Notes under the pieces: generated by a model
Seen by the model: only the letters and a program-made list of their open reading frames with translations
Databases searched by the model: none
Told to the model about the DNA's origin: nothing
From: Xanthomonas arboricola pv. juglandis
GTDB lineage: Bacteria; Pseudomonadota; Gammaproteobacteria; Xanthomonadales; Xanthomonadaceae
Direction of reading: 5' to 3'
Length of the DNA stretch: 64,000 nt
Assembly (NCBI RefSeq): GCF_001013475.1
Contig: NZ_JZEF01000005.1
Location: 62,001-126,000, forward strand
Made by a program: the position numbers and the translations under genes
Shown: piece by piece, positions 45,139-53,149 of the stretch
Position numbering within the stretch: the first letter of the stretch is position 1
How the letters are laid out: every line of letters starts with the position of its first letter

Positions 45139-46511
45139 GCGCCCTGCTGGGTGCCACCCCGGCCGACTGGCTGGATGCACGCAACCTGCGCCTGGCCACC
45201 CGCCTGAGCGGACTCGGGCTGGAACCGAGCGCCGGCCGCACCCTGATCCGCGAAGGCATCCTGCGCCGCGCGGTCGGCCTGACCCTGGAAGCCACCGGCT
45301 GCGAGGCGCCGATGGGCGCCACCTGCAAGGTCGAAGTCGACGGTGGCTGGGTCGATGCCGAAGTGGTCGGCTTTGCCGGCGAACGCACCTACCTGATGCC
45401 CAGCGCCGAACTGCATGGCCTGCTGCCCAACGCCCGTGTGGTGCCCTCGCGGCGCCGCGGCGGCGTGGAAGTGGGCGAAGGCCTGCTCGGCCGCGTCATC
45501 GACAGCGACGGCACCCCGCTCGACGGCAAGGGCCCGATCCGCGGCGAAGGCAGCGTCAGCATGGCCGGCGTGTCGATCAACCCGCTGGCGCGCGAGCCCA
45601 TCACCACCTCGCTGGATGTCGGCGTGCGCGCGATCAACGCGCTGCTGCCGATCGGCCGCGGCCAGCGCGTCGGCCTGTTCGCCGGCTCCGGCGTCGGTAA
45701 ATCGACACTGCTCGGCATGATGACCCGCTTCACCTCGGCCGACGTGATCGTGGTCGGGCTGATCGGCGAACGTGGCCGCGAAGTGCGCGACTTCGTCGAA
45801 ACCACGCTGGGCGAGGAAGGCCTGCGCCGCGCCGTGGTGGTGGCCGCCCCGGCCGACCGCCCGCCGTTGGCGCGCCTGCATGGCGCCTACCGCGCCACCG
45901 CCATCGCCGAATGGTTCCGCGACCAGGGCCTGAACGTGCTGCTGCTGATGGACTCGCTGACCCGCTTCGCCCAGGCGCAGCGCGAGATCGGCCTGTCGGT
46001 CGGCGAGCCGCCGACCACCCGCGGCTACCCGCCGTCGGTGTTCGCCAAATTGCCGGCACTGGTGGAACGCGCCGGCAACGGCGCCAAGGGGCGCGGCTCG
46101 ATCACCGCCTTCTACACCGTGCTGACCGAGGGCGACGACCCGCAGGACCCGATCGCCGACGCTGCGCGCGCCATCCTGGACGGCCACATCCTGCTGTCGC
46201 GCCGGGTTGCCGACAGCGGCCTGTACCCGGCCATCGACGTCGAATCCTCGGTCAGCCGTGTGGTGCAGGACATCGCCGACGACACCTGGCGCCTGCGCAT
46301 CCGCAAGCTCAAGCGTCTGCTGTCGGCCTACACCGCCAACCGCGACCTGATCGCCATCGGCGCCTATCAGCGCGGCAGCGACCCGGCCACCGACGAAGCA
46401 TTGGCGCGCTGGCCGGAGATCGTCGAATTCCTCGGCCAGGACGTCCACCGGGCCGCCGACCTGCCCGACAGCCTGTCCGCGTTGCAGCGGCTGGTCGAAC
46501 CCGAGAACTAA
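45135..46511 (+). CDS. fliI: Flagellum-specific ATP synthase FliI
   Basis: 458 residues from GTG. Walker [16 protein letters not shown] at about residue 180, Walker [13 protein letters not shown], and the F-type ATPase signature [15 protein letters not shown]. FliI is the hexameric ATPase that unloads export cargo at the flagellar type III system. It has the family's normal length and is followed by fliJ after 3 bases. Confidence 0.98.
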   Translation: MSALLGATPADWLDARNLRLATRLSGLGLEPSAGRTLIREGILRRAVGLTLEATGCEAPMGATCKVEVDGGWVDAEVVGFAGERTYLMPSAELHGLLPNARVVPSRRRGGVEVGEGLLGRVIDSDGTPLDGKGPIRGEGSVSMAGVSINPLAREPITTSLDVGVRAINALLPIGRGQRVGLFAGSGVGKSTLLGMMTRFTSADVIVVGLIGERGREVRDFVETTLGEEGLRRAVVVAAPADRPPLARLHGAYRATAIAEWFRDQGLNVLLLMDSLTRFAQAQREIGLSVGEPPTTRGYPPSVFAKLPALVERAGNGAKGRGSITAFYTVLTEGDDPQDPIADAARAILDGHILLSRRVADSGLYPAIDVESSVSRVVQDIADDTWRLRIRKLKRLLSAYTANRDLIAIGAYQRGSDPATDEALARWPEIVEFLGQDVHRAADLPDSLSALQRLVEPEN

Positions 46512-46514
46512 TCC

Positions 46515-46970
46515 ATGATGCAGTCCAAACGGATCGACCCCCTGCTGCGCCGCGCCCAGGAACAGGAAGACAAGGTCGCGCGCGACTTGGCCGAGCGTCA
46601 GCGCGCCCTGGACACCCACCAGTCGCGCCTGGAAGAGCTGCGCCGCTACGCCGAGGAATACGCCAACAGCCACATGGCCGGCACCAGCGCCGCTGCACTG
46701 ACCAACCGCCGCGCCTTCCTGGACCGGCTCGACAGCGCCGTGCTGCAGCAGGCGCAGACCGTCGAAAACAACCGCAACAAGGTGGAAGCCGAGCGCACCC
46801 GGCTGCTGCTGGCCAGCCGCGAGAAGCAGGTGCTGGAGCAACTGGCGGCCAGCTACCGCGCGCAGGAGAACAAGGTGATCGAACGCCGCGACCAGCGTGA
46901 GATGGACGACCTCGGCGCGCGTCGTTCGCGCCTGGCCCGCAGCGAAGACACCCACGGAGAATCCGCATGA
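46515..46970 (+). CDS. fliJ: Flagellar export protein FliJ
   Basis: 151 residues, a predicted long coiled coil (LRRAQEQEDKVARDLAERQR through VIERRDQREMDDL), which is the FliJ antiparallel hairpin that inserts into the FliI hexamer. Its position between fliI and fliK is standard. The stop overlaps the fliK ATG (ATGA). Confidence 0.93.
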   Translation: MMQSKRIDPLLRRAQEQEDKVARDLAERQRALDTHQSRLEELRRYAEEYANSHMAGTSAAALTNRRAFLDRLDSAVLQQAQTVENNRNKVEAERTRLLLASREKQVLEQLAASYRAQENKVIERRDQREMDDLGARRSRLARSEDTHGESA

Positions 46971-48256
46971 ACCCCTTGTCCGCTTTTGCCGCCGGCCTCG
47001 GCGCACTCGCCGGCACCGGCAAGAAATCCAGCTACAGCGATCCCTCGTCCGAGCCGGACGCCGGCCAGGACCAGTTTGCGCGCATGCTCAACCCGGCCAA
47101 CACGCCGAACCAGGCCCCGCCGCAGGCGCCCGAGCGCGTGCCGGCCAAGCAGGCCGCGCCCAAGTCCAACCAGCCCGACAAGCAGCGCAGCGACGACGAC
47201 CACGGCGACGACGCGCCGGGCGATGCCACCGCACGCCCGCGCGCGCAGGACGGCGATGCCAAGGCCGCCAAGTCCGGTGCGACCAAGGAGCCGGCTGCCG
47301 CCGACGGTAGCAGCGCTGCCGCCACCGCCAAGACCGGCAAGGGCAGCAAGACCGCGAGCAACGGCGAAGACGCACAAGCCGACGCAGCCACCGCCACCGA
47401 CACCGGCTGGCCACCGCCGGGCCTGGGCGGCTTCGGCATGGGTCTGCTGGCGCAGGCACTGCCGGGCGGCGATGTGCTGGCGGCCGCGGCTGCGGCACTG
47501 GCTGCCGGGGTGACCGCTGCCGCCGGCGCCACGCCGGCTGCAACCGCGCTGACGACCGACGCGGCCGCACCCACCGCACCCGCGACCGCCGGCACCGCCC
47601 TGCCCTCGTTGGGCGCGCTGGCACCGGCTGCCACCGCAGGCGCCAAGCCCACCTCCGTCACCGCCTTGAGCGGCGACGCCCAGGCAGCCGCGCTGATGAG
47701 CATGGCGACCAAGGCGCTGGACCCGGGCACCGACGACAGCGCCGGCCCGGCCGCGCCGGACGCCCCGGCGTTCGTGCTGCCGACCACCACGGCGGCCGCG
47801 CTCGGCCGCCTGCAGGACCCGGCGCCAGTGTTCAGCGCCTCGCCCACCCCGACCCCGGAAATGGGCAGCGACACCTTCGACGACGCCATCGGCGCGCGCA
47901 TGAGCTGGCTGGCCGACCAGAAGATCGGCCATGCCCATATCAAGGTGACCCCGAACGAGATGGGCCCGGTCGAGGTGCGGCTGCATCTGGAGGGCGACAA
48001 GGTCAACGCCAGCTTCAGCTCCGCCAATGCCGACGTGCGCCAGGCGCTGGAGCAGAGCCTGCCGCGCCTGCGCGAAATGCTCGGCCAGAATGGCTTCCAG
48101 CTCGGCCAGGCCGATGTCGGCCAGCAACAGCAGAGCCAGTCCGGCAACCGCAACGGCGGCAGCGATGGCACTGGCCTCAGCCTGGACGACAGCCCGCCCG
48201 TCGGAATTCCGTCGGTCGTGTTACGCCAGCGTGGATTGTTGGACGCCTACGCCTGA
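46967..48256 (+). CDS. fliK: Flagellar hook-length control protein FliK
   Basis: 429 residues. Most of the protein (about 40-290) is low-complexity Ala/Thr/Pro sequence, as in FliK rulers. The conserved C-terminal domain (about 300-400) has GHAHIKVTPNEMGPVEVRLH and PRLREMLGQNGFQLGQADV, the part that contacts FlhB to switch export specificity. Last gene before the fliL promoter. Confidence 0.93.
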   Translation: MNPLSAFAAGLGALAGTGKKSSYSDPSSEPDAGQDQFARMLNPANTPNQAPPQAPERVPAKQAAPKSNQPDKQRSDDDHGDDAPGDATARPRAQDGDAKAAKSGATKEPAAADGSSAAATAKTGKGSKTASNGEDAQADAATATDTGWPPPGLGGFGMGLLAQALPGGDVLAAAAAALAAGVTAAAGATPAATALTTDAAAPTAPATAGTALPSLGALAPAATAGAKPTSVTALSGDAQAAALMSMATKALDPGTDDSAGPAAPDAPAFVLPTTTAAALGRLQDPAPVFSASPTPTPEMGSDTFDDAIGARMSWLADQKIGHAHIKVTPNEMGPVEVRLHLEGDKVNASFSSANADVRQALEQSLPRLREMLGQNGFQLGQADVGQQQQSQSGNRNGGSDGTGLSLDDSPPVGIPSVVLRQRGLLDAYA

Positions 48257-48397
48257 GCGCGCGCGCCGGGCACGCCCCGGCGCGGCTGAAACCTGGATGC
48301 CGGCAAGCTCCGGCACCGCCCCACGCCCCTCGCAGCGCAAGGCCTGCGGGGGTTTTGCCGTTGAACCTGCACGCGCGCCAGGAAACCGTCGCCGGAT

Positions 48398-48413
48398 TGG
48401 CACGCCAATTGCA
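48398..48413 (+). promoter_or_regulatory. Sigma-54 promoter of the fliL operon
   Basis: TGGCACGCCAATTGCA: GG (48399-48400) and GC (48411-48412) with 10 bases between; predicted leader about 23 bases to the fliL GTG. Confidence 0.88.
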
Positions 48414-48446
48414 TCCACTGGGTGAGCATTCCCCCTGGAGCAGACT

Positions 48447-48971
48447 GTGGCAGCCGCGGAAAAACCCAAGAAGACCGAAGACAAAGACGACAAGGGCGAC
48501 AAGAAGAAGGGCGGCAAGAAACTTCTGCTGATCGCCGTCGGGGTCGTGGTGCTGGCCGCTGCCGGTGGCGGCGCCTGGTTCTTCTTCGGCCACAAGGGCG
48601 AGGAGAAAGACGGCAAGCACGCCGCGCCCAAGGTGGCCGAGGTGCCCAAGCCGGCGCAGTACTTCCCGATGGACCCGGCGATCGTGGTCAACCTGGCCGA
48701 TCCCGGCGACGGCCCGCAGTACCTGCAGGTCGAAGTGCAGCTGGTCACCCGCGACCCGGAAGACCTCAAGCTGATCACCGAAAACGCCCCGGCCATCCGC
48801 GCGCATCTGCTGATGCTGCTGTCGCAGGTCAAGGCCACCGATGTGGCCGACCTGGTCGGCAAGCAGAAGCTGCAGAAGGCCGCCCTGGCCGAAGCGCAGA
48901 AGGTCATGACCAGCGAGACCGGCAAGAAGTGCGTCGAAGAACTGCTGTTCACCAGTTTCGTCACCCAGTAA
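48447..48971 (+). CDS. fliL: Flagellar basal body-associated protein FliL
   Basis: 174 residues from GTG with a CTGGAG site 7 bases upstream. A lysine-rich cytoplasmic tail is followed by one membrane helix (about 26-46) and a periplasmic domain ending CVEELLFTSFVTQ. FliL sits around the stators and supports torque. First gene of the fliLMNOP operon. Confidence 0.95.
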   Translation: MAAAEKPKKTEDKDDKGDKKKGGKKLLLIAVGVVVLAAAGGGAWFFFGHKGEEKDGKHAAPKVAEVPKPAQYFPMDPAIVVNLADPGDGPQYLQVEVQLVTRDPEDLKLITENAPAIRAHLLMLLSQVKATDVADLVGKQKLQKAALAEAQKVMTSETGKKCVEELLFTSFVTQ

Positions 48972-48981
48972 GGCCTGCCCC

Positions 48982-49995
48982 ATGAGCGTCAGCGATCTGC
49001 TTTCCCAGGACGAAATCGATGCCCTGCTGCATGGCGTGGATTCGGGTGCGGTCAACACCGAGCCGGAGCCGCTGCCCGGCGAGGCGCGCCAGTACGACCT
49101 GTCCAGCCAGGACCGCATCATCCGTGGCCGCATGCCGACCCTGGAGATGGTCAACGAGCGCTTCGCGCGGCTGTGGCGCATCGGCCTGTTCAACCTGATC
49201 CGGCGCTCGGCCGACCTGTCGGTGCGCGGCATCGACCTGGTCAAGTTCAACGAGTACATGCACTCACTGTATGTGCCCACCAACCTCAACCTGATCCGCT
49301 TCAAGCCGCTGCGCGGCACCGGCCTGATCGTGTTCGAACCCACGCTGGTATTCACCGTGGTGGACAACTTCTTCGGTGGCGACGGCCGTTACCACACCCG
49401 TATCGAAGGTCGCGAATTCACCGCCACCGAGATGCGCGTGGTGCAGCTGATGCTCAAGCAGACCTTCGCCGACCTCAAGGAAGCCTGGGCGCCGGTGATG
49501 GAAGTGGACTTCGAATACATCAACTCGGAGATCAACCCGCACTTCGCCAACATCGTCACCCCGCGCGAGTACGTGGTGGTGTGCCGCTTCCATGTGGAGC
49601 TGGAAGGCGGCGGCGGCGAGATCCACATCACCCTGCCGTATTCGATGCTGGAGCCGATCCGCGAACTGCTCGATGCCGGCATCCAGAGCGACCGCAACGA
49701 CCGCGACGACTCCTGGAACGTGATGCTGCGCGAGCAGCTGGACACCGCCGAGGTGACCCTGTCCAGCGTGCTGGCCAGCAAGCGCATGAGCCTGCGCCAG
49801 CTCACCGGCCTGAAGATCGGCGACATCCTGCCGATCGACCTGCCCGCACAGGTGCCGTTGTGCGTGGAAGACATCCCGTTATTCACCGGCGAATTCGGCG
49901 TTTCCAATGGCAACAACGCCGTCAAGATCACCGCCGTACGCCCGCCCGGCGTGCAAGCCCCACGCGCCGTTCCCTCCCAGGACTCCAGCAAATGA
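48982..49995 (+). CDS. fliM: Flagellar motor switch protein FliM
   Basis: 337 residues. The N-terminus has LSQDEIDALLHG, the motif that binds phospho-CheY. The middle domain includes FKPLRGTGLIVFEPTLVFTV and the C-terminal SpoA domain ends near PLCVEDIPLFTGEFG. FliM builds the C ring. Overlaps fliN by four bases. Confidence 0.97.
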   Translation: MSVSDLLSQDEIDALLHGVDSGAVNTEPEPLPGEARQYDLSSQDRIIRGRMPTLEMVNERFARLWRIGLFNLIRRSADLSVRGIDLVKFNEYMHSLYVPTNLNLIRFKPLRGTGLIVFEPTLVFTVVDNFFGGDGRYHTRIEGREFTATEMRVVQLMLKQTFADLKEAWAPVMEVDFEYINSEINPHFANIVTPREYVVVCRFHVELEGGGGEIHITLPYSMLEPIRELLDAGIQSDRNDRDDSWNVMLREQLDTAEVTLSSVLASKRMSLRQLTGLKIGDILPIDLPAQVPLCVEDIPLFTGEFGVSNGNNAVKITAVRPPGVQAPRAVPSQDSSK

Positions 49996-50330
49996 TCAAC
50001 TCCGACATCCTCGACGCCGCGCCTGCCACCTTCGACAGCCTGCAGGCCGAGCACGACCAGAATGCCACCGACCTCAACCTGGACGTCATCCTGGACGTGC
50101 CGGTGACGCTGTCGCTGGAAGTGGGCCGCGCGCGCATCCCGATCCGCAACCTGCTGCAGCTCAATCAGGGCTCGGTGGTGGAACTGGAGCGCGGCGCCGG
50201 CGAGCCGCTGGACGTGTACGTCAACGGCACCTTGATCGCGCATGGCGAAGTCGTCGTCATCAACGACCGCTTCGGCATCCGCCTGACCGACGTGGTCAGC
50301 CCCAGCGAACGGATCCGGAGGCTGCGGTGA
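49992..50330 (+). CDS. fliN: Flagellar motor switch protein FliN
   Basis: 112 residues starting MINSDILDAAPATFDSLQAE. The SpoA domain is complete: DVPVTLSLEVGRARIPIRNL, GEPLDVYVNGTLIAHGEVVV and RFGIRLTDVV. FliN lines the base of the C ring and docks FliH. Both ends overlap neighbours (ATGA with fliM, GTGA with fliO). Confidence 0.96.
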   Translation: MINSDILDAAPATFDSLQAEHDQNATDLNLDVILDVPVTLSLEVGRARIPIRNLLQLNQGSVVELERGAGEPLDVYVNGTLIAHGEVVVINDRFGIRLTDVVSPSERIRRLR

Positions 50331-50734
50331 TCGGCCTGCTGGCCACTGCCGCGCCGGTCGCGGCCAAGGCCACCCAGGTCGGCGCGCAGGCGCCGTCCTC
50401 GCCCAGCCTGTTTGGCGCGGTGTTTGCATTGCTGCTGGTGCTGGCGCTGATCGTCGGCCTGGGCTGGTTGCTCAAGCGCATGCCCGGCAGCGGTTTCCGC
50501 AGTACCGAGGGCCTGCGGGTGGTGACCAGCCTGGCGGTGGGTGCCAAGGAACGCGTGGTGGTGGTGGAGGTCAACGGCCAGCAGTTGTTGCTCGGCGTCA
50601 CCGCCGGCGGCATCAACACCTTGCACACCCTGTCCGAACCGCTGCCGTCCGCGCCCGCCCCCACCCTGCCCAACTTCAAGCAACTTCCCAATTTCGCCCA
50701 GCTGCTGGCACAGAAGCTGCGCAAGGACACGTGA
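50327..50734 (+). CDS. fliO: Flagellar biosynthetic protein FliO
   Basis: 135 residues from a GTG overlapping the fliN stop. One membrane helix (about 25-47) followed by a cytoplasmic region with EGLRVVTSLAVGAKERVVVV, the FliO core. FliO assists assembly of the FliP pore in the inner membrane. The family is weakly conserved; position between fliN and fliP supports the call. Confidence 0.9.
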   Translation: MIGLLATAAPVAAKATQVGAQAPSSPSLFGAVFALLLVLALIVGLGWLLKRMPGSGFRSTEGLRVVTSLAVGAKERVVVVEVNGQQLLLGVTAGGINTLHTLSEPLPSAPAPTLPNFKQLPNFAQLLAQKLRKDT

Positions 50735-50735
50735 C

Positions 50736-51581
50736 ATGTTGAGTCGTTGGAATCGCTGGGGGCGCAGCCTCCGCCTGATGCTGATCCTGCTGGTGATGAG
50801 CTGCCCGCTGCTGGCCGCTGCCACGCCTGCCGCATTGCCGGCCATGGCCCAGGCCGCCGCTCCTGCCGCCGCGCCTGCGAGAGCGTCGGCCGGCGCCAAT
50901 CAGCTGCCGTCGTTGCCCAATGTCAGCGTCGGCCGCATCGGCGACCAGCCGGTGAGCCTGCCGCTGCAGACCTTGCTGCTGATGACGGCGATCACCCTGC
51001 TGCCGTCGATGCTGCTGGTGCTGACCGCCTTCACCCGCATCACCATCGTGCTGGGCCTGCTGCGCCAGGCGCTGGGCACCGGCCAGACCCCGTCCAACCA
51101 GGTGCTGCTGGGGCTGTCGATGTTCCTGACCGCGCTGGTGATGATGCCGGTGTGGCAGAAGATGTGGGGCGCCGGCCTGTCGCCGTACCTCAACAACCAG
51201 ATCGATTTCCAGACCGCCTGGACGCTGACCACCCAGCCGCTGCGTGCCTTTATGCTGGCGCAGATCCGCGAGACCGACCTGATGACCTTCGCCGGCATGG
51301 CCGGCGACGGCAAGTACGCCGGCCCGGACGCGGTGCCGTTCCCGGTGCTGGTGGCCTCGTTCGTGACCAGCGAGCTGAAGACGGCGTTCGAGATCGGCTT
51401 TCTGATCTTCATCCCGTTCGTGATCATCGACCTGGTGGTCGCCAGCGTGCTGATGTCGATGGGCATGATGATGCTGTCGCCGATGTTGATCTCGGCGCCG
51501 TTCAAGATCCTGCTGTTCATCCTGGTGGATGGCTGGGTGCTGGTGGTGGGCACATTGGCCGCGAGCTTCAACGCGTCGTAG
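50736..51581 (+). CDS. fliP: Flagellar biosynthetic protein FliP
   Basis: 281 residues. It has a cleavable-looking N-terminal signal (hydrophobic 15-27), then four membrane helices with conserved TAFTRITIVLGLLRQALGTG, FMLAQIRETD and FKILLFILVDGWVLVVGTLA. FliP forms the core of the export pore with FliQ and FliR. Start one base after fliO. fliQ is separated by 370 bases instead of being adjacent. Confidence 0.97.
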   Translation: MLSRWNRWGRSLRLMLILLVMSCPLLAAATPAALPAMAQAAAPAAAPARASAGANQLPSLPNVSVGRIGDQPVSLPLQTLLLMTAITLLPSMLLVLTAFTRITIVLGLLRQALGTGQTPSNQVLLGLSMFLTALVMMPVWQKMWGAGLSPYLNNQIDFQTAWTLTTQPLRAFMLAQIRETDLMTFAGMAGDGKYAGPDAVPFPVLVASFVTSELKTAFEIGFLIFIPFVIIDLVVASVLMSMGMMMLSPMLISAPFKILLFILVDGWVLVVGTLAASFNAS

Positions 51582-51782
51582 CCAAGAGGGTTGCATGCGC
51601 CGCCCTGACGGCGTGTCGACCCGGCCTGCCGCTTCGGCATGGGCCCGACGTCGAGCAACAGACGCAGAGCACACAGCAAGCGCGCCAGCCAGTGCAGCCG
51701 ATAGCGGCCGAAGCGCACAGCTGAGCGACGCCCCAGCGGAACCACCCAACACGCATGGCTTCGCCTCGCACCCTGACCCCAA

Positions 51783-51804
51783 CCCCTCTCCCGCTGGAGA
51801 GGGG
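51783..51804. terminator. Perfect 9-bp hairpin between fliP and fliQ
   Basis: CCCCTCTCC, loop CGCT, GGAGAGGGG; no T tract. It may end the fliL-fliP transcript or be a copy of a short dispersed palindrome. Confidence 0.4.
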
Positions 51805-51924
51805 CGAGCCTCTGCAGACCGTAGCTTCGTAAGCCCCGACACTGTCGCACCAGCTCAAATCTTCTCCCCCTATTCACGCTCCCGCCTCCCGCCTCCCGAT
51901 TCCCGATTCCCCAATCCCGTCCTT

Positions 51925-51940
51925 TGGCACCCCACTTGCA
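51925..51940 (+). promoter_or_regulatory. Sigma-54 promoter of fliQR
   Basis: TGGCACCCCACTTGCA: GG (51926-51927) and GC (51938-51939) with 10 bases between. The predicted start site falls one or two bases before the fliQ ATG. Confidence 0.85.
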
Positions 51941-51951
51941 TCACCACACCC

Positions 51952-52221
51952 ATGAGCCCTGAAATCGCCCTGACCGAATTGCGTGGTGGCCTGGTCACCG
52001 TCCTGTGGATTGCCGGCCCGATGTTGTTGGCGGTGCTGGTCGTCGGTGTCGTGATCGGTGTGGTGCAGGCCGCCACCCAGTTGAACGAGCCGACCATCGC
52101 CTTCGTGGCCAAGGCGGTGGCGTTGACGGCCACCTTGTTTGCCACCGGCAGCATGCTGCTGGGGCATCTGGTGGAGTTCACCATTGCGCTGTTCCAGCGC
52201 ATACCGCATCTGATCGGCTAG
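51952..52221 (+). CDS. fliQ: Flagellar biosynthetic protein FliQ
   Basis: 89 residues with two membrane helices (about 16-38 and 50-75) and the motif VVQAATQLNEPTIAFVAKAV. FliQ is a small export-gate subunit. The start MSPEIALTELRG matches the family; no ribosome site is visible because the sigma-54 start site is almost at the ATG. The open frame upstream reads through repeats and is rejected. Confidence 0.95.
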   Translation: MSPEIALTELRGGLVTVLWIAGPMLLAVLVVGVVIGVVQAATQLNEPTIAFVAKAVALTATLFATGSMLLGHLVEFTIALFQRIPHLIG

Positions 52222-52235
52222 CGGAACCCGTCCGG

Positions 52236-53027
52236 ATGGATGCTGCCACCCAGATGGTGATCGACGGCCAGCGCGCGTTTGCGATGGTCGGGGCGATCAT
52301 GTGGACCATGCTGCGCACCGGTGCGTTGCTGACCGCGATGCCGTTGATCGGCACGCGCGCGGTGCCGGGACGGGTGCGGGTGATGCTGGCCGGGACCTTG
52401 TCGATGGTGCTGGCGCCGCTGCTGCCGCCGGTGCCGGACTGGGACGGTTTCACCGCGCAGGCGGTGCTCAGCGTCGCCCGTGAGCTGGCGGTGGGCGCCA
52501 GCATGGGCTTCATGCTCAAGCTGATCTTCGAGGCCGGCGCGATGGCCGGCGAGCTGGTGTCGCAGTCCACCGGCCTGTCGTTTGCGCAGATGTCCGACCC
52601 GCTGCGCGGGGTCACCTCCGGGGTGATCGCGCAGTGGTTCTATCTCGGGTTCGGCTTGCTGTTCTTCGCGGCCAACGGACACCTGGCGGTGATCGCGTTA
52701 TTGGTGGACAGCTACAAGGCCCTGCCGATCGGCACCGCGCTTCCCGATGCCGCCGCCTTCGCCGAGGTGGCGCCGACCCTGTTCCTGCAGATCCTGCGCG
52801 GCGGGCTCACCCTGGCACTGCCGATGATGGTGGCGATGCTGGCGGTCAACCTGGCCTTCGGCGCGCTGGCCAAGGCCGCTCCGGCGCTGAATCCGATGCA
52901 GCTGGGCCTGCCGCTGACGGTGTTGCTGGGGCTGTTCCTGCTGTCCAGCTTCGCCAGCGAATTCGCGCCGCCCGTGCAACGCATGTTCGATACCGCCTTC
53001 GACGCTGCCAGGGATTTGACTGCCTAG
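52236..53027 (+). CDS. fliR: Flagellar biosynthetic protein FliR
   Basis: 263 residues with about six membrane helices. Conserved parts include LIGTRAVPGRVRVMLAGTLS, EAGAMAGELVSQSTGLSFAQ and MVAMLAVNLAFGALAKAAPA. FliR completes the FliPQR export gate. It follows fliQ by 14 bases. flhB, its usual partner, is 9 kb away after three c-di-GMP genes. Confidence 0.96.
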   Translation: MDAATQMVIDGQRAFAMVGAIMWTMLRTGALLTAMPLIGTRAVPGRVRVMLAGTLSMVLAPLLPPVPDWDGFTAQAVLSVARELAVGASMGFMLKLIFEAGAMAGELVSQSTGLSFAQMSDPLRGVTSGVIAQWFYLGFGLLFFAANGHLAVIALLVDSYKALPIGTALPDAAAFAEVAPTLFLQILRGGLTLALPMMVAMLAVNLAFGALAKAAPALNPMQLGLPLTVLLGLFLLSSFASEFAPPVQRMFDTAFDAARDLTA

Positions 53028-53149
53028 CGGACACATCCATAAGTGTGAACTGCCTCAAGTTTTTTTTTCGCCCGTCAGCCGTCAACGCCACAGGACGATT
53101 GATACCGCCAATCGCCATCACTCACCCACGCCAAATCCCGCGGGAACCG

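Larger units (their letters stand above)
51582..51951. other. fliP-fliQ intergenic region
   Basis: No gene. It contains a perfect 9-bp hairpin (CCCCTCTCC/GGAGAGGGG, 51783-51804), one GATTCCC-type repeat arm (51894-51919) and the fliQ sigma-54 promoter (51925-51940). Confidence 0.6.

Noticed and set aside
53055-53085. Possible sigma-28 promoter upstream of the first propeller cyclase (TCAAG followed by T9)
   Set aside because: The only GCCG sequence is 4 bases too far downstream compared with the strong elements, and no alternative -10 fits.
52634-53149. N-terminal extension of the first propeller cyclase into fliR
   Set aside because: The extension overlaps fliR out of frame and precedes the signal peptide; the ATG at 53150 gives a normal secreted N-terminus.
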